This document shows, one piece after another, positions 31,597-39,335 of a stretch of 41,337 bases of DNA (position 1 is its first letter; every line of letters starts with the position of its first letter). Made by a program: the position numbers and the translations under genes. Location of the stretch: NCBI GenBank assembly GCA_017610275.1, contig JAFCCI010000002.1, positions 1 through 41,337 of the forward strand. The letters are read 5' to 3'. The notes under the pieces are model-generated. The model saw only the letters and a program-made list of their open reading frames with translations, was not told the origin of the DNA and made no database searches. Source of the stretch: Candidatus Woesearchaeota archaeon (lineage in GTDB: Archaea > Nanobdellota > Nanobdellia > Woesearchaeales > CG1-02-33-12).

Positions 31597-33353
31597 TATA
31601 AATCACCCCTTATCTTTAAAATATATATCTCCAAAAGCATAATAACAATTGCAAAAATAATTAAATAAATATTAAGGTTTAAAACAACTTTCTCTTGGGA
31701 AATACCTGAAACAAACTCCTCGTTATCAAAAGATACTGTTTCCCTGGCTATGTCTGATTCATATTCATTAAGAAGGTTCACTGCAATCTTATTGCCATTA
31801 TCATATATTCCGGCTTTGCCTATTGACGGTTTTTCATCTATCCTGAAGTTATAGTCATTTATATCACCTGCTTCAGCAAGAAAGTTTAATAGTTCATTCC
31901 AGAATATTGGATAAGATGTTTGTGTTTTAAAATCAGTCTGCTCGTCAATAATTCCATAATAAACCGAATTTCCTTTTCCCCTTTTACCTAAAGCAACAAG
32001 CGGGCTAAAATCATCAGCTTCTATAATTGGTATTGTATTCTCTTTTGGAATTGCCTTGAAATATTTTTTAACTATTGTAAAGCATTTATTGCTCTCAAAC
32101 TGCTTTGTAAATTCATTTATCACTTTGACGCATGCTTTTGTATTATTGGCTTTTTCATTTAATTCAACAGGAAGGAGCCATGACATTCCTACCTGGTTTA
32201 GGTCATCCTGTGCTGTCATAATGAGGCTTTTTCCATTTTCCACCTCTCTTGATATCTCTTCAAGTGTTCCAGGAAGAATAAGGTTCCCTTCTATACTATT
32301 TATTATTATAATTTCACTGGACTCAATACCATGTATTATTGGGGGTTCTGTAATCTGAAGATTAATATCCTTTGATGACTGCAATGCCTTCATAAGATAG
32401 CTTTTTTTTGCATTTGTTATCAGCAGAACATCTATCTGTTTTTTTAATGGCGCGCTTATATAAGCAATGTTATCAAATTTAAGGTCATCATCTGAATTTA
32501 TTACAATTTTGCTGATTCCTGTTGGTGTTTCAAAATTAAATATTTCTGTTGAATGGGCAGTTATTGTTTTTGATTTGGTTTCTAAGGTATTTTCTTCTTT
32601 GATTATTGCTGCTGTTATTTCTGCATCATCATCAAAATTCTTTACATATGCCATTATATTGTATTTATCAATATCAAGTTCTATGATCCCTATGTTTTTT
32701 GCCTTGTTCCAGATGCTTATAAACTCAACATTAATGCCTTTTGAAGATAATATTCTCTTTGCCTTTAATAATTCATTTATATCATCTATTATAAAATCAC
32801 TTATAACAATAATTCTTCCCTTCCTGTCTGCAAGTATTGATTCTGCCTCATACAATGCACTTTCAAGATTTGTTTTGGTATCCCTTGGTTCTAAGGTTTG
32901 AAGCAATGACAATGCCCGGTTTTTTGTTCCATCTTCTAAAATTGTTTCAGGGCTGCCTGAAGCAACTATTATGCTTACTTTGCCCTGCAAATAGTCTTTT
33001 GCTATGTCTATTGAGTTTTCAAATCTTGTTTTGCCATTATTGATTGCCTGTGAACTTGCACTTGCATCAATTATAATAACAGTATTTTGAGATACAACAG
33101 CCTCAGAAGTTATTATGTAAGGTGAGGCAATTGAAAAAGCCAGTATAGATAATACCAATAACTGCAATAGAAATACAAGATTTCTCAGCAATTTCTGAAA
33201 AAAGGAATTCTTTATTGCCCTTTTTTGGTTTTTTATTAAGAACATAAGAGAAGGAACAACCTTTTCAACTGGTTTTGGTTTTATCAGATAAAGTATAACA
33301 AGGGGTATTAAGCTTAGAAAAGCATAAAGTCCCAGAGTATTAGCTAGCTGCAT
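31596..33353 (-). CDS. BatA-like vWA membrane protein
   Basis: 585 residues. The N-terminal BatA-type module has two TM segments (LGLYAFLSLIPLVILYLI and LVFLLQLLVLSILAFSIA), followed by a vWA-like domain with MIDAS (TVIIIDASASSQA). Later domains are beta-rich, and a C-terminal TM helix (IYLIIFAIVIMLLEIYIL) closes the protein. It leads the MoxR operon; GAGGTG lies 5 nt before the ATG, and a TATA at 33392-33404 gives a short leader. Confidence 0.85.
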   Translation of the reverse strand: MQLANTLGLYAFLSLIPLVILYLIKPKPVEKVVPSLMFLIKNQKRAIKNSFFQKLLRNLVFLLQLLVLSILAFSIASPYIITSEAVVSQNTVIIIDASASSQAINNGKTRFENSIDIAKDYLQGKVSIIVASGSPETILEDGTKNRALSLLQTLEPRDTKTNLESALYEAESILADRKGRIIVISDFIIDDINELLKAKRILSSKGINVEFISIWNKAKNIGIIELDIDKYNIMAYVKNFDDDAEITAAIIKEENTLETKSKTITAHSTEIFNFETPTGISKIVINSDDDLKFDNIAYISAPLKKQIDVLLITNAKKSYLMKALQSSKDINLQITEPPIIHGIESSEIIIINSIEGNLILPGTLEEISREVENGKSLIMTAQDDLNQVGMSWLLPVELNEKANNTKACVKVINEFTKQFESNKCFTIVKKYFKAIPKENTIPIIEADDFSPLVALGKRGKGNSVYYGIIDEQTDFKTQTSYPIFWNELLNFLAEAGDINDYNFRIDEKPSIGKAGIYDNGNKIAVNLLNEYESDIARETVSFDNEEFVSGISQEKVVLNLNIYLIIFAIVIMLLEIYILKIRGDL

Positions 33354-33391
33354 TATACACCTCTTTTGTGTTAAGATTTTTAAAACATAAT

Positions 33392-33404
33392 CTATATTTA
33401 AATC
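33392..33404 (-). promoter_or_regulatory. TATA promoter of the MoxR/vWA operon
   Basis: Minus strand GATTTAAATATAG; predicted start near 33372 leaves a ~20-nt leader carrying the GAGGTG site. Activity is inferred. Confidence 0.5.
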
Positions 33405-33426
33405 TTCACTTTTTTAGAACAAAGTT

Positions 33427-34029
33427 TTACAGTGGATTTAAGGCATATTTTAGAACTATTAATGAAGGATTTAATTTTTTAAAATAACAGAATCTTTCAA
33501 AATCATCTGGATTAACATTTTCAGGGATAAAATTGTCTCCCAAAGCCTGCCCTTTCATCTGAGCAAACTTGAATTTGTCCATAATGTTATCGACTTTATG
33601 GTTGTCTATTATTGGTGAATCATAATATTTGGCTTCTTTTGATGGAGTATTAAACCCTACAAGAGTTTGTGAGAATATCTTATTTTCATTATTAATCATA
33701 TAATCATTGTAGTCAAACTTAAAGCCTGAATTTAACTGCGGGTATATTACGTTTTGAATCAATGAGATATAATCTTTTTCCCACCTTCTGAAAGTCTTTT
33801 TATTATTAACTTCGGCTACTTCTCCTAAATCTTTTTTTTCTTTTATTGATTCTTTTTTATTGATTATTTTATTTTTGTTCTGCTGCTTTTTTATCTGTTC
33901 AATTAATTCAATAAGGTTTTTAGTCTTTTTTATGCTTGTTGATTTGCAATTGTCCTTAATTTTGTTAATTTTTTTATCTTCTTTTACGCCGATTGTTTTG
34001 TTTTTTTCTTTAATGTTGTTGGATATCAT
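33427..34029 (-). CDS. unknown basic protein, divergent to a regulator
   Basis: Not recognised (~200 residues). The first ~75 residues are Lys/Ile/Asn-rich and probably disordered; the C-terminal ~120 look folded (WEKDYISLIQNVIYPQLN, FERFCYFKKLNPSLIVLKYA). No TM, signal peptide or metal motif. The likely start is the ATG at 34029, which lies inside a 21-bp palindrome and ~27 nt from a TATA; a TTG at 34035 is the alternative. It is transcribed divergently from the HTH gene and may be its regulatory target. Confidence 0.55.
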   Translation of the reverse strand: MISNNIKEKNKTIGVKEDKKINKIKDNCKSTSIKKTKNLIELIEQIKKQQNKNKIINKKESIKEKKDLGEVAEVNNKKTFRRWEKDYISLIQNVIYPQLNSGFKFDYNDYMINNENKIFSQTLVGFNTPSKEAKYYDSPIIDNHKVDNIMDKFKFAQMKGQALGDNFIPENVNPDDFERFCYFKKLNPSLIVLKYALNPL

Positions 34030-34037
34030 ATCCAACA
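34017..34037. promoter_or_regulatory. perfect 21-bp palindrome (operator candidate)
   Basis: TGTTGGATAT, a single C, then ATATCCAACA: perfect 10-bp arms. It covers the start codon of the minus-strand gene, so a bound protein would block its transcription and initiation. The HTH gene divergent to it is the obvious candidate binder. Confidence 0.6.
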
Positions 34038-34041
34038 GAAA

Positions 34042-34061
34042 ACTATAAATAGTATATAAGG
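34042..34061. promoter_or_regulatory. overlapping divergent TATA boxes
   Basis: In 20 bp two TATA elements lie back to back: CTATAAATAG serves the plus gene (26-28 nt before its ATG at 34074), and TATATAAG read on the minus strand serves the gene starting at 34029. Both would give leaderless mRNAs and compete for TBP. Confidence 0.5.
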
Positions 34062-34073
34062 CTTTTGTTTCTT

Positions 34074-34664
34074 ATGGTAGGCAACATACCAGGCTATGTA
34101 AAAACAGATGTTATAAGGGCATTTTTGCTGATAAAAGAAAATATTAGCAGGAATGAGCTGGTTAAGAAACTTGAATTAGGAGAGGGAACTTTAAGGACAA
34201 TCTTGGATATTTTGAAGGATAAAAATTTAATTTGCTCTACAAAGCAGGGGCATTCATTGACTGAAAAAGGCAGTTTGTTTCTTAAAAAAACAGAAGAAAT
34301 TATATTAATTAAAAGTGTGAACATTGGAGACGTTTATCCTGAGCTTGAAAAAGCAGTTGTTTTGCTAAAGAAACCAGATGAGAACATAAAAATAAGTTTT
34401 GAGCAAAGGGATATTGCTGTTAAGCAGGGAGCAAATGGAGCAGTTATTCTAAAGTTTGATAATAAGCTTTACATTCCGGATGCAGATGTTAATTTTAAGG
34501 AGAATTACAAAAAAGCACATGATGAAATCCTAAAATGTTTTGATTTCAAAAAAGGGGATATATTAATTATATGCTTTGCAGAATCATCAAGAAATGCAGA
34601 GAATGGTGCCCTGGCAATTGCTTTAAGCATGAGCAAAGAATTAAGTGAGTTAATATTAATATGA
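34074..34664 (+). CDS. winged-HTH transcription regulator, DUF4443-like
   Basis: A 196-residue protein with an N-terminal winged helix (SRNELVKKLELGEGTLRTIL, then wing LICSTKQGHSLTEKG). The C-terminal ~100-residue domain (GANGAVILKFDNKLYIPD, KGDILIICFAESSRNAENGA) resembles DUF4443 of archaeal regulators; it probably senses a ligand. The ATG at 34074 fits the leaderless promoter; an in-frame TTG at 34065 is possible. It overlaps the 3' end of proS by 9 nt. It is likely to bind the palindrome just upstream. Confidence 0.7.
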   Translation: MVGNIPGYVKTDVIRAFLLIKENISRNELVKKLELGEGTLRTILDILKDKNLICSTKQGHSLTEKGSLFLKKTEEIILIKSVNIGDVYPELEKAVVLLKKPDENIKISFEQRDIAVKQGANGAVILKFDNKLYIPDADVNFKENYKKAHDEILKCFDFKKGDILIICFAESSRNAENGALAIALSMSKELSELILI

Positions 34665-36092
34665 CTTGCTGAAATAAACTTTATATTGTGCCTTTTTACC
34701 ACATTTAATGCATTTTCCAGCTTTTGCATTAGATTCTATGCATCTTGAGGTTGCACCATCTGATTCAGATTTTATTAATTCTTCGCATTCTTTTTCCCCG
34801 CAGAAAAATGCCTTTGGTATTTTTTTTGCTTTTACTGCCTTTAGAAAATCATTCCAGTTATCAACCTCAATAATGTTTGTGTCCATAAATTTCTTTGCTT
34901 TTGTGAAAAGGTTTTTCTGGATTTTATCAAGGGTTTCCTTAACTTTTTTATTTAATTCTGTTATTTTAACAAATTCTTTTTCTCCTGTGTCTCTTCTTAC
35001 CAAAACAGCTTGGCTTTTCTCTAAATCTTTTGGACCAATTTCTATTCTTAAAGGAACTCCTTTTAATTCCCATTCATGAAATTTCCATCCAGGGGAATAT
35101 TCCTCCCTCTTGTCTATTTCAATATTATAATTTTTTAATTTATTTTTTATTTCTTCTGCTTTTTTCAATATCTTTTCTTTGGATTTGTCAAAAATAATTG
35201 GAACTATAACTGCATGAATTGGGGCTATTTTTGGTGGTATCACCAAGCCATTATCATCTCCATGAACCATTATTATTGCTCCTATCATCCTTGTGCTTAT
35301 TCCCCATGATGTCTGCCATGGTATATGGTATTTTTCATCCTTGCCTAAAAATTTTATTTTAAATGCCTTTGCAAAATTCTGCCCAAGCATATGGGATGTT
35401 CCCATCTGCAATGCCTTACCATCCGGCATAAATGCCTCAAGAGTTGTTGTATAAACAGCCCCTGCAAATTTTTCCTTGTCTGTTTTTTTGCCAGTTAAAA
35501 CCGGGATTGCAAGATAGTTTTCCATTAAATCCTTGTACATATTAAGAATATCTATAACCTCTTTATCTGCTCCTTCTTTTGTTGCATGAACAGTGTGTCC
35601 TTCCTGCCATAAAAATTCCCTTGTCCTAAGAAATGGCTTAGGATACTTGAATTCCCACCTTACAACATTGCACCACTGGTTTATTAATAAAGGCAGGTCT
35701 CTCCAGGATCTTACCCAGTTTGCATATGACTCATACATTATTGTTTCAGATGTAGGCCTTACAGCAAGCCTTTCTTTCATCTTTGTATTGCCAGCATGTG
35801 TTACCCAGGCTACCTCTGGTGCAAAGCCTTCAACATGCTCTTTTTCTTTCATTAAAAGATGTTCAGGAATAAACAGGGGAAAGTAGGCGTTCTTGTGACC
35901 TGTGTTTTTTATCATGCTGTCAAATATTTTCTGTATGTTTTCCCATATTGCGTAAGAATTAGGCCTTAAAACCATGCAGCCAGATACAGAACTATAATCA
36001 GCTAATTCTGCTTTTTGAACAACCTGTGTATACCATTCGCTTAGATTATCGCTTTTCTTTACATTCAGTCCGAGTGTTTCCTTTTTGGCCAT
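34656..36092 (-). CDS. proS: prolyl-tRNA synthetase (archaeal/eukaryotic type)
   Basis: A 478-residue class II ProRS. Motif 2 and substrate region are clear (RPTSETIMYESYANWVRSWR, LPLLINQWCNVVRWE, FLRTREFLWQEGHTVHAT), as is motif 3 (GDDNGLVIPPKIAP-type). The C-terminal zinc-binding domain characteristic of this type is present (CGEKEC and CIKCGKK, ending KVYFSKSY). It charges tRNA-Pro in the cytosol. The ATG at 36092 lies 27 nt from a TATA, so it is leaderless. The intron-containing tRNA-Pro gene lies immediately upstream on the same strand. Confidence 0.97.
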   Translation of the reverse strand: MAKKETLGLNVKKSDNLSEWYTQVVQKAELADYSSVSGCMVLRPNSYAIWENIQKIFDSMIKNTGHKNAYFPLFIPEHLLMKEKEHVEGFAPEVAWVTHAGNTKMKERLAVRPTSETIMYESYANWVRSWRDLPLLINQWCNVVRWEFKYPKPFLRTREFLWQEGHTVHATKEGADKEVIDILNMYKDLMENYLAIPVLTGKKTDKEKFAGAVYTTTLEAFMPDGKALQMGTSHMLGQNFAKAFKIKFLGKDEKYHIPWQTSWGISTRMIGAIIMVHGDDNGLVIPPKIAPIHAVIVPIIFDKSKEKILKKAEEIKNKLKNYNIEIDKREEYSPGWKFHEWELKGVPLRIEIGPKDLEKSQAVLVRRDTGEKEFVKITELNKKVKETLDKIQKNLFTKAKKFMDTNIIEVDNWNDFLKAVKAKKIPKAFFCGEKECEELIKSESDGATSRCIESNAKAGKCIKCGKKAQYKVYFSKSY

Positions 36093-36114
36093 ATTAACTC
36101 TGTTTTTTGTTTTT

Positions 36115-36124
36115 ATTTAAATAT
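36115..36124 (-). promoter_or_regulatory. TATA promoter of proS
   Basis: ATATTTAAAT read on the minus strand, ~27 nt before the proS ATG. It lies between the tRNA-Pro 3' end and proS, so proS does not depend on tRNA read-through. Confidence 0.5.
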
Positions 36125-36175
36125 TTTGTTTATTTGATACCTTATTTGTAAGTGTAGCTTGGCAAGAAGCTGTAG

Positions 36176-36325
36176 TGGGGCTGCTGAGACTTCCGAACTG
36201 TTTGCGAGCGTTAGCGAGCGTGTCCGGCTTTATGCCGGACTTTGCGTATCAAATGCGCGTAACCATTTGTCGGACTCAGATCGCCGCGTCCCGAACGCGA
36301 AATACTGCCATTATACTACAGCCCC
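36176..36325 (-). tRNA. tRNA-Pro(CGG) with a 79-nt intron in the T loop
   Basis: Exons are 36269-36325 and 36176-36189; the intron is 36190-36268. Acceptor GGGGCTG pairs with CAGCCCC and A is the discriminator. The D stem is GTAT/GTAT. The anticodon stem TCGCG/CGCGG encloses loop TTCGGGA (anticodon CGG, Pro). T stem CTGAG pairs with CTCAG. The T loop is interrupted: TCCG pairs with CGGA, with a 3-nt bulge AGT on the 3' side and ACA on the 5' side, a bulge-helix-bulge. Splicing at the standard bulge positions gives a 7-nt T loop TCCGACT, so the intron lies between 59 and 60. Position 55 is C instead of T. CCA is not encoded. Confidence 0.85.
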
Positions 36326-36387
36326 ATGTTAACAAAATAAGTTATTTTAATAAATTTTAAATATCTTGCTAATTTCTCAAACAATGC

Positions 36388-36471
36388 GCGGGAGTGGCAG
36401 AGTGGCCAAATGCGCAAGGTTCAGAGCCTTGTCTCTTAGTGAGTACGCGTGTTCGAATCACGTCTCCCGCA
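36388..36471 (+). tRNA. tRNA-Leu(CAG)
   Basis: Acceptor stem GCGGGAG/CTCCCGC with discriminator A. The anticodon stem CAAGG/CCTTG encloses loop TTCAGAG, anticodon CAG. The long variable arm (TCTCTTAGTGAGTA) is typical of class II tRNA-Leu, and T loop TTCGAAT is canonical. CCA is not encoded; no intron. Confidence 0.95.
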
Positions 36472-36485
36472 TAAAAACTAAAGAA

Positions 36486-37913
36486 CTATGTGATAATCTC
36501 TGATTCTGCTTCAGATTCCAATGTTATGCCCTCAACATCCACTTTCTTTTTTATAATATGCTTCTTAATCTTCAAATAGATAATGTATGTGATAATAAGA
36601 CTTAAAAACATTGTTAATGGATAAGACCACCAGATTCCTATTGTCTTTAAATTAAAAACAAAAGCAAGCACATAAGCTCCACCCATCCTTAATATAAAAT
36701 TGTGGATAATGCTTACAACCATTGAGATATCTGTACGCTTTATTCCCCTGAAGAACCCTATGAGGATATGCCTTCCAAGTCCAAGAATTATAAACGGGGA
36801 AATAATCCTTAAAAACATGGTTCCAAGATAAATAACCCCTTCATCAACTGTAAAAGCACTTACTATTTGTCTTGCAAAAATAAAGGTAAAAACACTAATA
36901 ATAATTGTTATCTTAAATCCCAGTTTTGCAGATTCTTTCAATGAAGCAAATGCCCGCCTGAAATTTCCAGCACCAAAATTCTGGGCAACTATTGTTGATA
37001 TTGCAACAGATATTGCTAATGAGGGAATCATGAAAAAACTAAATAATCTTGTGACTATCCCAAAAGCAGCCAATGTTGCAGTCCCAAAGGCGCTAACCAA
37101 ATAAGTTATCATAAAAAATCCAAAAGACATTGACCCCATTTCAAAAGTGGTTGGGATTCCAAGTTTAAGAATATCTTTTATTATCTTTATTTTTGGCTTT
37201 AGGAAATTAAGTTCAAATCTTATTCCATAGGTTCCTTTAATTAAATGATAAAGCGCAATTAAGCTTATAATTGCTCTTGAGATTACAGTGGCTAAAGCTG
37301 CTCCAAAAACACCCATTTTTGGGAAAGGTCCCAGCCCAAAAATAAGTATTGGGTCAAGAATCACATTAATAAGCACTGAGACCAAAACAAATTTCATTGG
37401 GGTTTTTGTGTTTCCCAGTGCTCTTAATGCTGCCTCAAAAACATAATAAAGAATCATAAATGAAAACCCTATAAATATCGTTCTCATGTAAATAACTGCA
37501 CTTTTAAAAACAGCCTGTTCGGAAGTTAACAATGAAACAATTTTTGGGGCAAATAAAAAGCCAATGACAGACACTACAATTGCAGCTAAAAAAAGCAGAA
37601 CAAAAGTCTGTGAGATTATAAGATTAATCTGTTTTTTGTCTTTTTCCTTTTTTGTCTTAAATGCCTTTCCTGCAGCATGTGCTATGAGTATAGAGCCGCC
37701 AACTCCAATTCCCATTGCAATAGCTATCATAACAAAAACAATTGGAAAACTGACTGTCACTGCTGCAATTGCATAGCTTCCAAGCCTGCCAACCCAGAAT
37801 GTGTCTGTTATGTTGTATGTTGACTGGAGAAAGTTTGAGATCATCATTGGCCAGGAAAGCCTTAGAATTACTTTCTTTAAGTCTCCATTCAGAATCTTTT
37901 CTGTCTCATGCAT
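36486..37913 (-). CDS. MATE-family efflux transporter
   Basis: A 475-residue MATE transporter with twelve predicted TM helices in two halves. The family's N-terminal stretch (LSWPMMISNFLQSTYNITDTF) and inner motifs (VGRLGSYAIAAVTVSFP, MGVFGAALATVISRAI) are clear. These pumps exchange organic cations or drugs for Na+ or H+, and some relatives flip lipids. The ATG at 37913 is used. The short C-terminus (KKKVDVEGITLESEAESEI) is cytosolic and acidic. Substrate unknown. Confidence 0.93.
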   Translation of the reverse strand: MHETEKILNGDLKKVILRLSWPMMISNFLQSTYNITDTFWVGRLGSYAIAAVTVSFPIVFVMIAIAMGIGVGGSILIAHAAGKAFKTKKEKDKKQINLIISQTFVLLFLAAIVVSVIGFLFAPKIVSLLTSEQAVFKSAVIYMRTIFIGFSFMILYYVFEAALRALGNTKTPMKFVLVSVLINVILDPILIFGLGPFPKMGVFGAALATVISRAIISLIALYHLIKGTYGIRFELNFLKPKIKIIKDILKLGIPTTFEMGSMSFGFFMITYLVSAFGTATLAAFGIVTRLFSFFMIPSLAISVAISTIVAQNFGAGNFRRAFASLKESAKLGFKITIIISVFTFIFARQIVSAFTVDEGVIYLGTMFLRIISPFIILGLGRHILIGFFRGIKRTDISMVVSIIHNFILRMGGAYVLAFVFNLKTIGIWWSYPLTMFLSLIITYIIYLKIKKHIIKKKVDVEGITLESEAESEIIT

Positions 37914-37966
37914 CAAAAAAAGGGAAATGGGCTAACTTAAATAACTTTTGAGAAATTATTTCTTCA

Positions 37967-38572
37967 TTACTTCAAATGCTTATCACAATTGAATTCCTCA
38001 ACAAAAACATCATTGCCTTTAATATTAAATATTGAAACAGATGTATTGTTAAAGAAATTTTTGCTAATTTCTTTTAATGATTTTTTCAAGAGTTTTTTGA
38101 AGAACAACTTATTTATTGTGGCATGAGCAACAATTACTGAGTCTCTTTTTGTTTTAATTATTTTATCTAGAACCCTTAAAGCTCTTACATCTGTTTCTGC
38201 ATAGCTTTCTCCTTTGGGAATCTTATAGTTAAATTTGTCTTTTTCCCTTGCTTCCCATATTTCCTTGTATTTTTCCTGGATTTCCTTGTCTGTTAATCCT
38301 TCTAATATGCCAAAATCAAGTTCCTTAAGGTCTTTATCAACAATAAGCTCTGCTTTTGGATGAAATTTCTTAATCTCTTGAGCAGTTTCCAATGCTCTTT
38401 TTAACGGGCTTGTAAATATTAATTCAATATTATGGCTTTTTAGTCTTAGGGCTAATTTTCCTGCCTGCTCTTTTCCTTGTTTAGATAAATCAGTATCTTT
38501 AATGCCCTGAAGCCTAGCTGGATCTTCTTTATTCCAGCCTGTTTGTGCATGCCTTGTTATTATTAGTTTCAT
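37967..38572 (-). CDS. histidine phosphatase family protein
   Basis: A 201-residue phosphoglycerate-mutase-like phosphatase. The catalytic RHG-like motif is ITRHAQTGWN (His phospho-acceptor), followed by LQGIKDTDLSKQGKEQA, IFTSPLKRALETAQ, the acid ELDFGILEG and the second histidine VIVAHATINKLF. It dephosphorylates small phosphate esters; the specific substrate is unclear. A TATA (TATTTAAAT, 38594-38602) overlapping the end of the HD gene lies 26 nt upstream, giving a leaderless mRNA. Confidence 0.92.
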   Translation of the reverse strand: MKLIITRHAQTGWNKEDPARLQGIKDTDLSKQGKEQAGKLALRLKSHNIELIFTSPLKRALETAQEIKKFHPKAELIVDKDLKELDFGILEGLTDKEIQEKYKEIWEAREKDKFNYKIPKGESYAETDVRALRVLDKIIKTKRDSVIVAHATINKLFFKKLLKKSLKEISKNFFNNTSVSIFNIKGNDVFVEEFNCDKHLK

Positions 38573-38593
38573 AGAATGAAAAAATAAAGAATA

Positions 38594-38602
38594 TTATTTA
38601 AA
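38594..38602 (-). promoter_or_regulatory. TATA promoter of the histidine phosphatase gene
   Basis: ATTTAAATA on the minus strand, ~26 nt before the ATG at 38572. It overlaps the last codons of the preceding HD gene. Confidence 0.45.
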
Positions 38603-39187
38603 TTTTGCTACTGAAAAAAATTTCCATCTTTGTTGGTCAAAATAACCATTTTCCTTTAGATAATTTGTTATTTTTTCAAATGCTTGTTTAATTTTTGGAA
38701 ACTCTTTGAAGTATTTTTCTTTTTCCTCTCTTAAAAATTCTTCTGTCCAGCCTTTCCAGTCTTCTTTATAGTCTAATTCATGGATCTCTGCATCAAGCTT
38801 GTCAATTGCCTGGGCAAATTTTGCCTCTTTTGTCTTCTTTTCCTCAAACTCATTAACTAAATTCACAAATTTTGTTTTTAATTGCTTTGGAATTTCATGT
38901 TTCAGCTTATTTAATGCCTTTAATTCTCTTTCCCTTTGGTTTTTTCTTTCTTCTTTTTTATGCAGTGGTGTGTCTCCTGCCTCAATCTCTACAATATCAT
39001 GATACATCAATAATTCATATATTTTTAGCCTGTCAAGCTTAATGTCTGTAATATTTAAGAAATAATCAGCCAAGATCAAACAGCTCCAGCTATGCTCTGC
39101 AGAGCTTTCTTTCCTGTTCTCAACAGAGTTGGCCCTGTAAACCTTTTTGAGGCCATATAGTTTCCTTAATTTTATTATTTCTTCCAT
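38594..39187 (-). CDS. HD-domain phosphohydrolase (YfbR/HDDC2-like)
   Basis: A ~197-residue HD hydrolase of the HDDC2/YfbR kind, which removes phosphate from deoxynucleoside monophosphates. Motifs: RKESSAEHSWSC (first His), MYHDIVEIEAGDTP (HD pair and downstream acidic residue) and LDAEIHELDYKEDW with the last Asp. The ATG at 39187 fits a TATA at 39211-39220 (leaderless); an upstream in-frame ATG at 39211 lies inside that TATA and is unlikely. Confidence 0.88.
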   Translation of the reverse strand: MEEIIKLRKLYGLKKVYRANSVENRKESSAEHSWSCLILADYFLNITDIKLDRLKIYELLMYHDIVEIEAGDTPLHKKEERKNQRERELKALNKLKHEIPKQLKTKFVNLVNEFEEKKTKEAKFAQAIDKLDAEIHELDYKEDWKGWTEEFLREEKEKYFKEFPKIKQAFEKITNYLKENGYFDQQRWKFFSVAKFK

Positions 39188-39210
39188 TTTAATGCCAACA
39201 TTATTTAACA

Positions 39211-39220
39211 TATAAAAATT
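39211..39220 (-). promoter_or_regulatory. TATA promoter of the HD-domain gene
   Basis: AATTTTTATA on the minus strand, centred about 28 nt upstream of the ATG at 39187. Confidence 0.45.
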
Positions 39221-39300
39221 TTGCTATATGTATTAAAACCTTTTAGAAATGCTGAAAGAATTCCTGGAATTCTTTGCTATAGTTTATTACTGGTAACACT

Positions 39301-39335
39301 TAGTGACTACTTTTTCTTGTTTTTGTAGTCACCTA
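39301..39335. repeat. inverted repeat at the fic stop codon
   Basis: TGTAGTCACCTA at 39324-39335, read in fic sense as TAGGTGACTACA, lies within the final fic codons. An imperfect inverted copy (TAGTGACTAC, 39301-39310) spans the stop codon. Together they form an ~11-bp hairpin with an A-rich loop. The 12-mer is the same as the three copies in the fic promoter. Confidence 0.65.
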
